A DNA stretch of 64,000 nt from NCBI RefSeq assembly GCF_026210795.1, contig NC_089456.1, positions 1,118,501-1,182,500 of the forward strand, read 5' to 3'. Position 1 is the first letter of the stretch; every line of letters begins with the position of its first letter. Position numbers and translations under genes: made by a program. The stretch is from Rhizophagus irregularis (lineage: Eukaryota > Glomeromycota > Glomeromycetes > Glomerales > Glomeraceae). The notes under the pieces are model-generated. The model ran no database searches, was not told the DNA's origin, and saw only the letters and a program-made list of their open reading frames with translations. Positions 23,481 through 35,518 of this stretch are shown piece by piece.

Positions 23481-26400
23481 CTGTGAATGAAAATTTTTTC
23501 ATTTAATTATTATGTTAGGTATCAATAGTAATATTATTACAATAATATATTTTGATGTCTTAACAAAATAGTAACATTACTGGTATCGGCACATAAAAAA
23601 CTCGTGTCACGGAAATTCAAAGATCTTGTTCCTAGCGACCACATTATATATGGCTTAAAGTTCAGTCCAAAATTATGATAAACTACCTACTACTACCAGT
23701 AAAATTGTAATAAAGTTAGTCAATACATTAAACTTAACTTTTAATGAACTATTTTTCGTTCTTCGCTATCTGGTTTCCTCTACTTCCATAGAGAAACTTA
23801 ACCATGACTTTGATAAATGTTAAAAATTTATTCGACTTTATTAAGATTTGGCAATTATATCCCTATTCACGTAAATTTGATTCGTGGGAAATCCTGATAA
23901 GTGGTATATTTATTCGTTGTTGTAAATTGCTATATTGTTTTAGGTGTGAGTGCATATGTTCTATTTTTCCTAATTTCAAAAAAAAAAAATGATATTGCGA
24001 AAGAAAAAGACTGAGATGACTTGAATATACAACAAGCTCATTCTGAGAAATCATGAAATATACAGGTACCGGTTTTCTAGATGCAAACTTTTGATGTTTC
24101 AACTTTTATTAATTAATCCATATTATGTAAATTCCAAACTTCATAACGCAACTTAAAAGCTTATTAGAATGTAATATTTGAAAGAATTAAGTCAAAAATT
24201 TTCTTATGATTTAAGGGACCGATTATCATCGGAAAAACTTCTAATGAAGGTAACCAACGCTAATATGGGGTGAGTATATAAAAAGGGACCAAATTGATGA
24301 AAAATAATTTTTTTGCATTGTGAACAATCAATAACAATTTGAACATTCGATATACAACAATACTATCTAAAAATTTTTTCAACGATTTATTCCCTTTTCT
24401 AGAACTCGCCCCAATTTGTAACAAATATATTTCATAATAATGACGCCTTTACTAATAAATGTAGAGCTCAAAAAAAAATTGCCCTTAATTTGATTTGATA
24501 TTATTAAGCGAACCAAATTTTATTGGACACTCCTATTGATCGGGTCACTCAATAATTATTCAGGATACCATACGAATATGGTTTAATAATTTGATGGCTC
24601 CTTGTTGTGAAAGGTACAACGTTACTAAAACGGTTAAACACTTGCTTAAACTTTATCATCTTTATTATTATTTATAAGAAAGGTTAATAATCACACAAAA
24701 ACTCCGATTTTGAAATGTAACATATTGTCACAAGCAAAGAAAGATTACGCATAATGAAAGAGAATTATGAAATAATGATTATATTGTCACTTCATTAATA
24801 AAGTGTCTAATAATTTATAATAGAAAAATGAAAGAAATATTTGGAAATATTTGGAAAAATGGGGATAAAAAAAAGAATGTTTGCGGCGTACGAAAAAGAA
24901 TTTTTTTTTTCTTCTTAATGAAGAATTTCATTACGGCTAATATTTTCGAATGAAATCTTTTTCAAATATATTCAGTTAATTCATAAACGTTGTAACATTA
25001 TAATGCTTTGATAAAATTACTAAATTTGTTACCACAAGTAGCAGATCGCACCATAAATTTCTCTTTAACGCGTCTATAAAATTAAAAATTCTCAGTATCC
25101 TATTTTGGAAATTTGTGACATTTACACAAGATAATGCCGATCTACGATCGTATTTTTCTCCTATATACTATAATTAAATAAATGACATCATGTATTTCCA
25201 TTATTATTGTTTGGATCATTAAAAAAACATCTCTATAGTTTACAAATACGGTTTTCATATTCTAAAATTAGATAGATTGCAATAAAATCATTAATCTTAA
25301 TTTTTTTTTTATTTCTCATTCCTTACATTCAACTTTTGTTTACCAATAATATTTTGACAATAGGTCCTTTTTAACATTTAGTAATTTAAACTCTTATCAA
25401 TCTATTTCTATTATCATCATTTCGATTTGGCGTATCGAAATAATGAACGCACGTAGTATTTTTTTATGCTCTCTGACGCAATGTGTTTACCCTTGAATGA
25501 AGTTACCTTTCATCTATTTCCGAATTTCGAAAAGAATATTTACATTTTCTTTTTAATCGGAGAGAAAAACTGTTCATTGACTTCAGCAAAAAATTAATTA
25601 TGAAAAAAAGTATAAAATGACAAAAATTTAGCTCACCTTTTTCGGTGTGTTGAGATGTCTAACATAAGAAGAGAGATCTGCGCAAATCAATCTTCAAAAG
25701 TAGTATGCATTAGTAGAAAAAGAAAGTCCCCTAATGGATTCGCTCTTTATTTCAAAATGGATAGAAGTAAACTAAAAGAAAAATTTCCAAATTATAGCCC
25801 TCAGGAAATTATGAAGGAAGCTGGTAGAAGTTGGAAGAAATTACCGCAAACACTAAGAAATTCTTTTACAATGTATGCTATGAATGATAGCTCCTTACGA
25901 CATTATGGCCGGCCAACACCACAACCCCTATCACCACTCCCACCCCCATATACACCATTAACTACCGTCTTCGATTATAAAGATTGTTGTCATCCGGATG
26001 ATAAAATGTTTGATGAACTTATAAATCCGGAATCATATACGCCTTAGTGCATTTAAGCTTTACAATATCATATAATTATGTCGTAATTTTCTCGTTTATT
26101 TTATATATAAATATATATATTTTTTTTTCGTTTTCATTTCGGTTTTTTTTTTCGATTGAATGCTGAATTGCTATATGTTATTATAACTGATATGTAATTA
26201 AGATAATTATGAAAATAAATTCTTAAGCTAATTTATGCAGTATGTGCATATAATTATTTTGACAAATCCACTGCCTCTAATTTTATTATGAATTTGAAAA
26301 TACTTGCTGTACGAGTTTTTATTTTATTATCCCGCATATCAAAAATTTGCGAATCATAATTGATTAATTCAGGCATAAAGAAATTAGTAGTTTTTAATTT

Positions 26401-26965
26401 ACGCGACTAAGTAAGCATATGACGATAAAAACTGGCTGTTAACAATATCAAATTATTTCACAAAACATGATAAAGGGGAATACATTTTAAAATATTAAAT
26501 GACTTAAATTTTATTCAGGACGATGTTAAAAATTTGACCGAAATTAAGCACGAGTTACGGCTGAAATTAACAGTTAAAGTGCAATAATATTATCAGTTTT
26601 TTTTTCATGATTTTTATAATGAAATTGAAATTCTTTTTATTTTCTAGAAGATTAGCAAAAAACACATATGTAATGTATGTAATGGTAATTTTATAATATC
26701 AATGATTTTATGGTACAACTGGTACGTTGAATAACTCTTACCTGAAGACGTGGAAAAGTATAAAAAATATTACCAAAAAAACAAACATGAAAATGTCATT
26801 AGAAAATTACAGGTATGAAAACCGCCAAAAAAAAAAAAATTACTGGTAATGTTTGATATGACCTCTTACATCAATGCATGTTTCAATTTAACTTTGCACG
26901 TACTTATTAATGCTATTAATTAATTATATTGTTAGTTATTACGCTAAATATTAAAAATGATTTCC
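23481..26965 (+). repeat. Segmental duplication, copy 2 (carries HMG gene 2)
   Basis: Collinear with 10897-14090, see that entry for landmarks. Copy 2 has extra short insertions (for example around 24120-24180, 25350-25400 and 26530-26680). Orientation is the same, so the event was tandem. The Ty3 element and unrelated DNA now separate the copies. Confidence 0.85.
25655..26047 (+). CDS. MATA-HMG-type HMG-box protein, gene 2
   Basis: Intronless, 130 residues from an ATG at 25655. Basic stretch (SRKRKSPNGF), then the HMG box about residues 24-75: NGFALYFKM, FPNYSPQEIMKEAG, SWKKLP, LRNSFTMYA. The tail is Pro-rich (LSPLPPPYTP) and ends with an acidic DCCHPDDKMFDELI segment like gene 1. The box and following residues are about half identical to gene 1, while about 200 bp of upstream DNA is much closer. 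Predicted nuclear DNA-binding protein of the expanded fungal MATA-HMG family. No second mating-type gene such as a homeodomain gene is in the window, so this is not evidence for a mating locus. Confidence 0.88.
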   Translation: MSNIRREICANQSSKVVCISRKRKSPNGFALYFKMDRSKLKEKFPNYSPQEIMKEAGRSWKKLPQTLRNSFTMYAMNDSSLRHYGRPTPQPLSPLPPPYTPLTTVFDYKDCCHPDDKMFDELINPESYTP

Positions 26966-27585
26966 ATAACTGGTACATCTCATATTCTTTTTGATCAAGT
27001 TGTTGAAAAAAAGAGATAGAGCACTATTCAGTTGTAGCACCATGATTGGACAACTAACACACCTATTATCTTTTCAGGAATAGGTAATTCTCCTTCATTT
27101 TAATTTTCATAACTTATATCTTTATTTTAATTAATAATATAAAGTAAGTCTTTAATGCTTTCGTATTTTTTCACGTAAAAGAGTAGCTATTTGTTTTGTT
27201 AACATCTATTTTTGTACCTTCTGAACCATTTGACAATATTGTAACTCATTTTGTATGTCGTTCCTCCTTCTTTACTTCATTTCCACCAAAAATATTTTAA
27301 AGCCAAAAATATTTTAAAGATCTAGTTCAAGGTTTCTCCAGTTAGATCTAGTTCATTATAATCTTTTTGAAAATTCATTATTATATCTTTGCATTAACAG
27401 GATAATTATTACCATAATTTTACATACTTTTGATAAGAAGTGCATAACCAACTAAGACCAGTAATCCTTATTTATTAATAATTAAAGAAACTTTTTAATC
27501 ACTTTAAAGGCTTCCAAATAGGTCATCAATCATATATACGAGTTAAATGGCATAGCACAGATGATCTCACAGAAGCAACTAAAAT

Positions 27586-27945
27586 ATACAACTCTTCTGT
27601 TCGGGACTGCAATTTGTAGATACGATACAGGTAAATATATATTTAAATTATGTAGTATACCTTTAATGTTAGTAGCTTAGGAGTATGAGTAATTGTAACT
27701 TCTTTTTGCATGAGCAATAATAATAATGTGATTTCATTTCACATTTGATTTATGATGTGGTAATAAGATGCGCTTTCATTGTGTTATTTTATACATTTTT
27801 CCACAGTTAAATACGGTCTTATGGTCTGTAAAGTAATTTATTCAAAATCATAATCCTTTTTCGCATAGGTTAATTATCTGTTTAATTTTTTCGAAATATC
27901 TTTATCATTCTCTATATTTTTGACATCAAAGTTTACTAAAGAGTC
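27586..27945 (+). repeat. Duplicated block, second copy of 23056-23300
   Basis: See 23056-23300. This copy has a roughly 100-bp insertion after the first 18 bp of homology, and several shorter ones. No HMG gene follows it within the window. Confidence 0.7.
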
Positions 27946-30900
27946 TTTCTTATTATTATTACTTATTAGTTATGATGTACTATTCACAAAAACTAATATC
28001 ATTCCTCAAAAAAAAAATATCAAAGAAACTCTACTTACCAAAAAAGTCTAGGAAATCAAGATTATAAAGTCTCGAAAATTTATGAAAGCGAAATGGCAGT
28101 ATCGCTAAATTATTCAGTTTGATTCTAGGGCAAGATTCTAATAATATTTCAATTGCGCGTTGGTAATATTTCTAATATTAGTACTCTTTAGAAGAAGAAG
28201 AAGAAGAGAAGTTAACGAAATAACCCAAATGAATATATAAAAAATCGAATCCAACATTAATTATACTTTCAATGCAAATGATGTTGAAAAACATTGTGCA
28301 ATGATGGAATGTATTAATGAATTAATGAATATTTTTATTAAAATCACAAAGAACCTATGAATAATTTTTCTATCATCATACAACCATTACGGTAAGCGTC
28401 TTTTAATATTTTACTCTTAAGCAAAAATTAAATTACATTGTTGATATGATTGCCGTAATTTTTTTCTTCAAATCAGACAGACCCTTCAAAAACTAGTAAG
28501 CGTGCACACAGTCATTATTGTCTTGCATCATTATACTTAAACTATATCCAACTATCCGACGTTAATGAATTTACCCTCTTTTCATCTGGAGTAAGTATTG
28601 TTTCTTTGCACTTTTTCTAAATAATTTATATCCATTGCTCGATCGATTTGGCCAGAACCTTTTTTTATCACATCAAACAAAATTTGACAATTCTCAAACT
28701 TGGAATAATGTTCACTTTTGAATACCGCCTCTACATGGATTTTGGAAGAGGGTTCGCACTATATTCATATGATTACGACCTAAACGCAAAAGTGATTATA
28801 TGACGTTCATTACAAGCTCTTAGAATACACGCTTTTATTCTTAAGGCATTATAAGGTGGACCGATAATTTAGGCCGATCGTTGATTTGGGGCACATCGTC
28901 AACTTGGGGCACAACAACAGCAATTATATATACCTTTCCTTTCGTGGTGAATTTTGAATAACGAAGATACAATGAAAAAAGTCTTCTATCATATGATCCA
29001 TGATATTTCAACATATATGATAAGCCCCGTTCAACTACTCTATCCAGCCATTTCTCTTAGAAACAGCACCAGGCTGTCTTAGATAAGAAAAAGCTGCTCA
29101 TATATTTAATTCTTATTTGTTGAATGTCCGTTAGTGAACATTAACATCTATAATTTAAATTATGGATCATTTTGCATCAAATTTGAAACACGAACTACTA
29201 ACAATAATATATAATATGAGTGTTAGATACTGGAGGGTTTTCTCATGTACTTGAAAATTTATTTAATATCGACTTACAGACTTACATCGATGGCAAAGGA
29301 TTCTTTAAAAACTTCAAGAAAAAAGCACATGACTACGACTATCTTGATAATATCGCATCTGATGTGAGCGGCTTTCGAATTTGACAACTGGCCAGTTGGA
29401 AGAATGGGGATATTGTGGTACTCAATGGTAATTTGGCTAAACTTGCAGATATATTTTTAGGAAGGTTGAGAAAAATGTAATTAATGGAAAAAACTGTTAA
29501 GGATTTCCTTGTAAAAAGAAAACAAATAATTGTTCATTAGAGATGACCAAAGTTTAAAGATGATGATTTCAAAAACTAAAGCAGCTTTGATATAGATTCT
29601 TAATGAAAAATTATGATCGGGAAACAATCATCACTACACAGCCATACAGCGGGAAAAAACATTTAGAGAACCCAGAAGCCGAAGGGTAAATCAAACTAAT
29701 AATTTGTCTTATTCTAAAATTATAGGGAATAATTATACTAGTAGTTCGTTCACAAGGGATAGTCTAAGAGTCGTTTAATAATATTTTCGTTGTTATATAA
29801 ATAGAATGAACTATTTATACAATATATTAAAAAGAAAGCGCTCACATCGATATATTCATATCTCAGAAAATAAAATTAAGTGAGGATTATCATGAAACCT
29901 TAGGATATTTAATCATCAACGTGTTGTGTTAAATAACTACTTATTCCATATTTACACCCACTGTTACTTTAATAACAACCAATATTTGCATATTTATTAG
30001 ATACTTTTACATGTAATAAAAACCAATCTCTCGTCCTCTCTAACACTTCTTAGATGTGGTGGTGTAAATATTATCGTGGTTTATTTTTACTTTTTTAGAA
30101 TAACTTCGTAATTTTTGTAAGGATTTTGGCAAAAAAGATCCATCTAATGTTTCATAGATGCCTTGATGCATTTTTTAAAGGTGAGATGGTGTGGGTGATG
30201 TTGGTATTGGTTGGCGAGTGTGTCCAACATGATCGTTATAATGACTTCGTATTTAATGCAATATTTTCAGTAAAAAGGGAAGAATAATAAAACCATTCTA
30301 ACACGTGGATGCTTTTTTTAAAGGTAATGTGAGTGGATAGGTTGATGATTGGTGTATCTAACGTTATCATGTTTTTATTTTTATTTTTATTTTTTAAAAA
30401 AAAATTACTTCGTATTTATAACCTATGAAGCAATCTTAGATTTGAAAAAAAAAATAAAGCTTCTGATATTTGTACTTTGTATCTTGATTAAGGTTTCTGA
30501 TGAATTAAGTATCGATGTTCTCAACGAACGTATAAATATTGATCTAGTTTGATTGTATATTAAACCAATTGAATGATTTTTTTCGGAATTGTCATCTTGA
30601 TCTTCACTATTGTCACTTTTCGTCGTCATCATAGAAAATATCCGTAGAAACTTATAAAGGTAAATTACTATATATACATAATATATTTATTCAAATTTTA
30701 ATTTATTAATAAAATTTTTTTGATCATTAAGCTTTCTTTTATTACATGATATCAAAATAATCAAGATTTATTTTTGACCTGTGAGTGAGTCTTATGGTGA
30801 TCATGATTTTTGTTAAGAGGTTAATACTAATAATACTAATACAGTAATAATTATTAGGATCTTTTCAATGATTACAGGGTTTTAAATATTTTGTTTTATT

Positions 30901-31673
30901 TATAGTTATAATGGGTGTACATTATTTTTGAGTTATATGCTGAATATTTAAATGAGAAAAAAAAAGAAAGAGGATGAAAAAAGTTATTAAAATGCCAAAA
31001 TTTTCAACAAAGCGATGAAAGTGAGAGATTTATAACGCATTTGAAGTTAAAAACAAGTACAATAATTTTTATCAAAAATAATTACGCTTGAAAAGAATTT
31101 AAAATTGTTATTTTATAATGTTAATTTTAGAGTTGATAGTTTCTAATGTATTATTATTCTGACAAATTAAGCAAGAAATTGCAGAAATTGATTTTGTGTA
31201 TAATTATTATTATCACATTTTCAGTTTCTTCAGCCTAGTTTAATAGCCCTCGATTTTTCATCACGAGTCATGGTATGGATAAAGCGACCGTTAGTAAACG
31301 ACCACTTGACGTAATTTGCAATATTTAATTTTAACTAATTAAAATAAAAATAATTATAATTTGTATAATTAACATTAGACCAATTAACGTTAATCTTTTA
31401 ATTTTATTCATGAAGCAAAAATTAAAAATAACACGCAAAAATTTTATATTCCAATTTCTTATATAAATCACAAGTTAAAAGGAATAAGCAGGGATGAAGG
31501 GAAATTGCATGGGTTACCACAAATTCATCAGGAAATTTTCCTGGTATTTTCTGTGGATCCACGTAGGAGTCGTAGGATATAAGGGAATGTATGAAATTCC
31601 ATATATTAATCCATATCATGCAGATAAATAATTTGTGATATACAGTAATATCATTTTAATATAAATGTTAAAC
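27946..31673. other. Gene-poor region with remnants
   Basis: No intact gene was seen. About 28600-29700 is less AT-rich and reads in short open stretches on the plus strand (for example 29396-29480, LASWKNGDIVVLNGNLAKLA) broken by stops; I do not recognise the family and it may be a decayed gene. At 30160-30240 and 30310-30375 a motif like TTTTTAAAGGT..GTGTCCAAC/GTATCTAAC is repeated directly. The small ORFs at 30349-30632 on both strands have no supporting features. 22714-23055 and 26966-27585 are likewise AT-rich with nothing recognised. Confidence 0.4.
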
Positions 31674-33918
31674 TAGTGTACTTTTGGATATAGTGAGTGA
31701 GTTTTATACTAATACTACTAATAAATTAATAAAAGATTTTTTTATAACAATAGATTGTGTTTAGTGAGATTTATAAAAAATTTAATGAGATTTCTTTTTA
31801 GTAATAGTTTGGTATAAAAAAAATTTCTGGGATTTTTTTTTAATAACAATATGTTGATAGTAGACAATTAACTTGTTAATAATTGTTTTTTAGTAAGATT
31901 TTTTTATAGTTCACAGTAACACTAATATTACTAGTAAGTAATATAAATGAAAGATTTTTATAACAATAGATTACATTTAATAAGGTTAATAAAAAAATTT
32001 TCTGAGATTTATTTTAATAACAATAGGTATGATAAATTTTTGGTGATTATTTTTTTTAGTAACAATAGTTTGGTAATAGACAATAAAAAATGTTGTGAAA
32101 ACATTAAAAACTGAACTGATAATGAATTGGTAAATCAGATCAGTTTTGGTCACAGTAATAATTGTCTATTACCAATCTATTGCTACTAAAAAAAAAATCA
32201 CCAAAAATTTTATCATATCTATTGTTATTTAAATAAATCCCAGAAAATTTTATATATTGTACTATACTAATTTGTCATAAAAAAATTCCAGAAACTGATC
32301 TATTATATTAATAAAAAATCTAAAAAATTTTTTATATCTCTCCATTATAATATAGTACTGATCTGTTGTTATCAAAAAAATTTTTTATATTGATTTATTG
32401 ACTCTATTGTTAAAAAAAAATTCAGAAAATATATTTATATCAATCTATTATTAAAAAAAAAGTTAAAATTTTTTTATATCTATTCATTGTACTATACCAA
32501 TCTATTGTTATTAAAAAAAGTCTCAGTAAATTTTTTGTATTGATCTATTGTTATTAAAAAAAATCTCCCAAAATTTTTTTTATATGTCATTAAATATAAT
32601 CTATTTATAAAAAATCTTTTATTAACTCATTAAACTAACTATTAATACCTATTAGTAGTAGTATTACTGGAAAAAATCTTACTAAAAAACAATTATTAAT
32701 TGAACAAATTAATAATCAGTTGTCTATTACCAATCTATTGTTATTAAAAAAAATCACAAAAAAATTTATTAAATTAGTCCATTGTACTATACCTATCTAT
32801 TGTTATTAAAATAATCCCAGAAAATTTTATATCTAGTAACTATTGTACTATACCAATCTAGTATTATTATTAAAAAAAAATCCTTAAAATTTTTTATTTC
32901 TATCCATTATACCATACTGATCTATTGTTATTAAAAAAAATCCAGAAAATTTTATACTGATATAATGACTTATTGCTAAAAAAAAATCCCAGAAAATATA
33001 TTCATATCAATCTATTATTAAAAAAAAGAATTCAGAAATATTTTTTTATATCTATACATTGTATTATACCAATCTGTTATTATTAAAATAGATCCCAGAA
33101 AATTTTATTATATCTATCTATTGTACTATACCATTCTATTATATCTCAAAAAATTTTTTTATTAACCTTATTAAATGTAATTAAAATCTTTTATTACCAT
33201 TACTTATTAGTAATATTAGTGTTACTATGTTGAAGATAGGGCCGTCTGGCTAAGATAACGCATTAAAAATGTTGTCTACCTACTGAGTCTAACGATCACT
33301 CGACAGTGCACACGTGGGGTACTATACGTATGACGAGTGGTTTGTAGTTTAATTATATTAGAGTAGCTTTTAGAATCATACTATGTATACATATTCTTTT
33401 ATTTTTCTACTTTAATAAAACTGCAAATGCGCTGCGATTAAAAAAAAAAGTAATATTAGTGTTACTGTAAACTGTAAAAAAATTATTAACTTCCGTTAAT
33501 AAGTTACCAATCTATTGTAATTAAAAAATAAATCACAGAAAATTTTTATTATATCTATCTATTGTGCTATACCAATATATTGTTATTAAGGAAGAATTCC
33601 AAAAAAAATTTATTATATCATCTATTATATGATACCAATTTACTGTTATTAAAAAAAAATTCCAAAAAATTTATTACATCTATTTATTGTATAGTTAACC
33701 CTATTGTACTATTACTACTATGCTGATATATCGTTATTAAAAAAAAATTCTAGAAAATTTTTTATACAAAGCTATTCTTATTAAAAAAAATTTCATAAAA
33801 TTTTTTCATAAATCTCACTAAACACAATCTATTGTTATAAAAAAATCTTTTATTAATTTATTAATAGTATTAGTATGCTTTTAAAATAAACTCACCCATT
33901 ATATCCAAAAGTACACTA
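31674..33918. mobile_element. 2.2-kb foldback element made of AT-rich repeats
   Basis: The left end AGTGTACTTTTGGATAT.. (31675 on) recurs in reverse complement ending at 33917. The match continues inwards for at least 130 bp (TAAATTAATAAAAGATTTTT, then ATAACAATAGATTGTGTTTA). Both arms consist of a degenerate unit of about 60 bp around CTATTGTTATTAAAAAAA..CCAGAAAATTTT. No ORF. It looks like a non-autonomous DNA element with very long inverted repeats, into which a SINE-like sequence has inserted in the right arm. Confidence 0.7.
33227..33448 (+). mobile_element. SINE-like retroposed insertion with 18-bp target duplication
   Basis: AGTAATATTAGTGTTACT occurs at 33209-33226 and again at 33449-33466, exactly bounding a 222-bp insert that ends in ATTAAAAAAAAAA. 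The insert is markedly less AT-rich than its host. Its 5' part has a possible polymerase III A-box-like TGGCTAAGATAACGC, but I do not find a good B box. A long direct duplication plus a 3' A tail is the hallmark of LINE-machinery retroposition. It could be a SINE or a retroposed copy of a small RNA. Confidence 0.75.
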
Positions 33919-33939
33919 ATATAATTAAAAAAAAATCAT

Positions 33940-35010
33940 TTTTTTTTTAATTTTTAATAACAAAAACGTCAAGTCTGACGTTTTTAATTAAAAAAATATT
34001 TTTTTTTGATTTTTAATAACAAAAAACGTCAAGTCTGACGTTTTTAATTAAAAAAATCACTTTTTTTTTGATTTTTAATAACAAAAAACGTCAAGTCTGA
34101 CGTTTTTAATTAAAAAAAATGTTTTTTTTTGATTTTTAATAACAAAAAACGTCAAGTCTGACGTTTTTAATTAAAAAAAATGTTTTTTTTTGATTTTTAA
34201 TAACAAAAAACGTCAAGTCTGACGTTTTTAATTAAAAAAAATATTTTTTTTGATTTTTAATAACAAAAAACGTCAAGTCTGACGTTTTTAATTAAAAAAA
34301 TCACTTTTTTTTTGATTTTTAATAACAAAAAACGTCAAGTCTGACGTTTTTAATTAAAAAAATCACTTTTTTTGATTTTTAATAACAAAAAACGTCAAGT
34401 CTGACGTTTTTAATTAAAAAAATCACTTTTTTTTGATTTTTAATAACAAAAAACGTCAAGTCTGACGTTTTTAATTAAAAAAAATATTTTTTTTGATTTT
34501 TAATAACAAAAAACGTCAAGTCTGACGTTTTTAATTAAAAAATATATTTTTTTTGATTTTTAATAACAAAAAACGTCAAGTCTGACGTTTTTAATTAAAA
34601 AATATATTTTTTTTGATTTTTAATAACAAAAAACGTCAAGTCTGACGTTTATAATTAAAAAAAATATTTTTTTGATTTTTAATAACAAAAAACGTCAAGT
34701 CTGACGTTTATAATTAAAAAAAATATTTTTTTTGATTTTTAATAACAAAAAACGTCAAGTCTGACGTTTTTAATTAAAAAATATATATTTTTTTGATTTT
34801 TAATAACAAAAAACGTCAAGTCTGACGTTTTTAATTAAAAAAAAATCATTTTTTTTGATTTTAATAACAAAAAACGTCAAGTCTGACATTTTTGATTAAT
34901 AAAATCATTTTTTTTTTGATTTTTAATAACAAAAAACGTCAAGTCTGACTTTTTTAATTAAAAAATTTAATTTTTTTTTGTTTTTTAATCAAGTTTTTGA
35001 CATTTTTAAT
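33940..35010. repeat. Hairpin minisatellite, 17 units of about 60 bp
   Basis: Each unit contains AAAACGTCAAGTCTGACGTT, a near-perfect inverted repeat (AAAACGTCA / TGACGTTTT around a short AGTC loop), followed by TTAATTAAAAAA, an A/T run of variable length and GATTTTTAATAACAAAA. Seventeen copies of CGTCAAGTCTGAC are countable; the last ones (34890-35010) are degenerate. The repeat core is nearly invariant, while only the flanking homopolymers vary. Not CRISPR: there are no unique spacers. Confidence 0.9.
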
Positions 35011-35139
35011 TAAAAAAAAAAAATTTTCACATTTTAATAAAAAATGATCAACATACTATTTCATGATCTGTCAAGTTAACATTCTTTTTGAGCAGCACAG
35101 TTAAACTCAGCGCAAAAAGTTTCCATAGTGAATGTTCAC

Positions 35140-35215
35140 TTTCTCTGTACATGTACATGTACATGTTCATGTTCTTGCTCTTGTACTTGTACATGTACAT
35201 GTACAGTACTGTACT
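35140..35215. repeat. ACATGT/GTACAT short palindromic tract
   Basis: Runs of CATGTA and its variants (ATGTACATGTACATGTACAT, then TTCATGTTCTTG, then GTACATGTACATGTACAGTA) make a self-complementary tract about 75 bp long. A small ORF that crosses it is an artefact of the repeat. 35011-35518 holds nothing else recognised. Confidence 0.6.
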
Positions 35216-35518
35216 AATATTTAAGATTAAACTGAGAGTTTTTTACGAAAAAGGCAATTTTTTTTGTATCCATGGCAACTATGCATGTGGATGATTTTCA
35301 AAAACGGAATAGAAAATTTTGGTGAAAATCTGACTGAAATGAAATGATCAACCAAAATTTTTGCCTTTTAAAGTAAAAAATCGCCTTAAAATCCTACTTG
35401 GGTGTTAAATAAATAATAAAATTTTTTTGTTTATTTTATTTATTGATAGTTTTAGTAAAAATACAAAATTGAATAGGAAATGTAATAAGTTTCCAACTAT
35501 TATATATATAATATATTA

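Noticed and set aside
23804-23992. 62-aa ORF in the conserved flank of HMG gene 2
   Set aside because: The matching flank of gene 1 has frameshifting indels in this stretch, so it is not maintained as coding.
12949-26047. Interpretation of the HMG pair as a mating-type locus
   Set aside because: HMG-box genes are expanded in this lineage and no second mating-type gene or idiomorph structure is visible in the window.
33940-35010. CRISPR-like array of regular repeats
   Set aside because: The intervals between repeats are A/T homopolymers and not unique spacers. The organism is eukaryotic and the repeats form a minisatellite.
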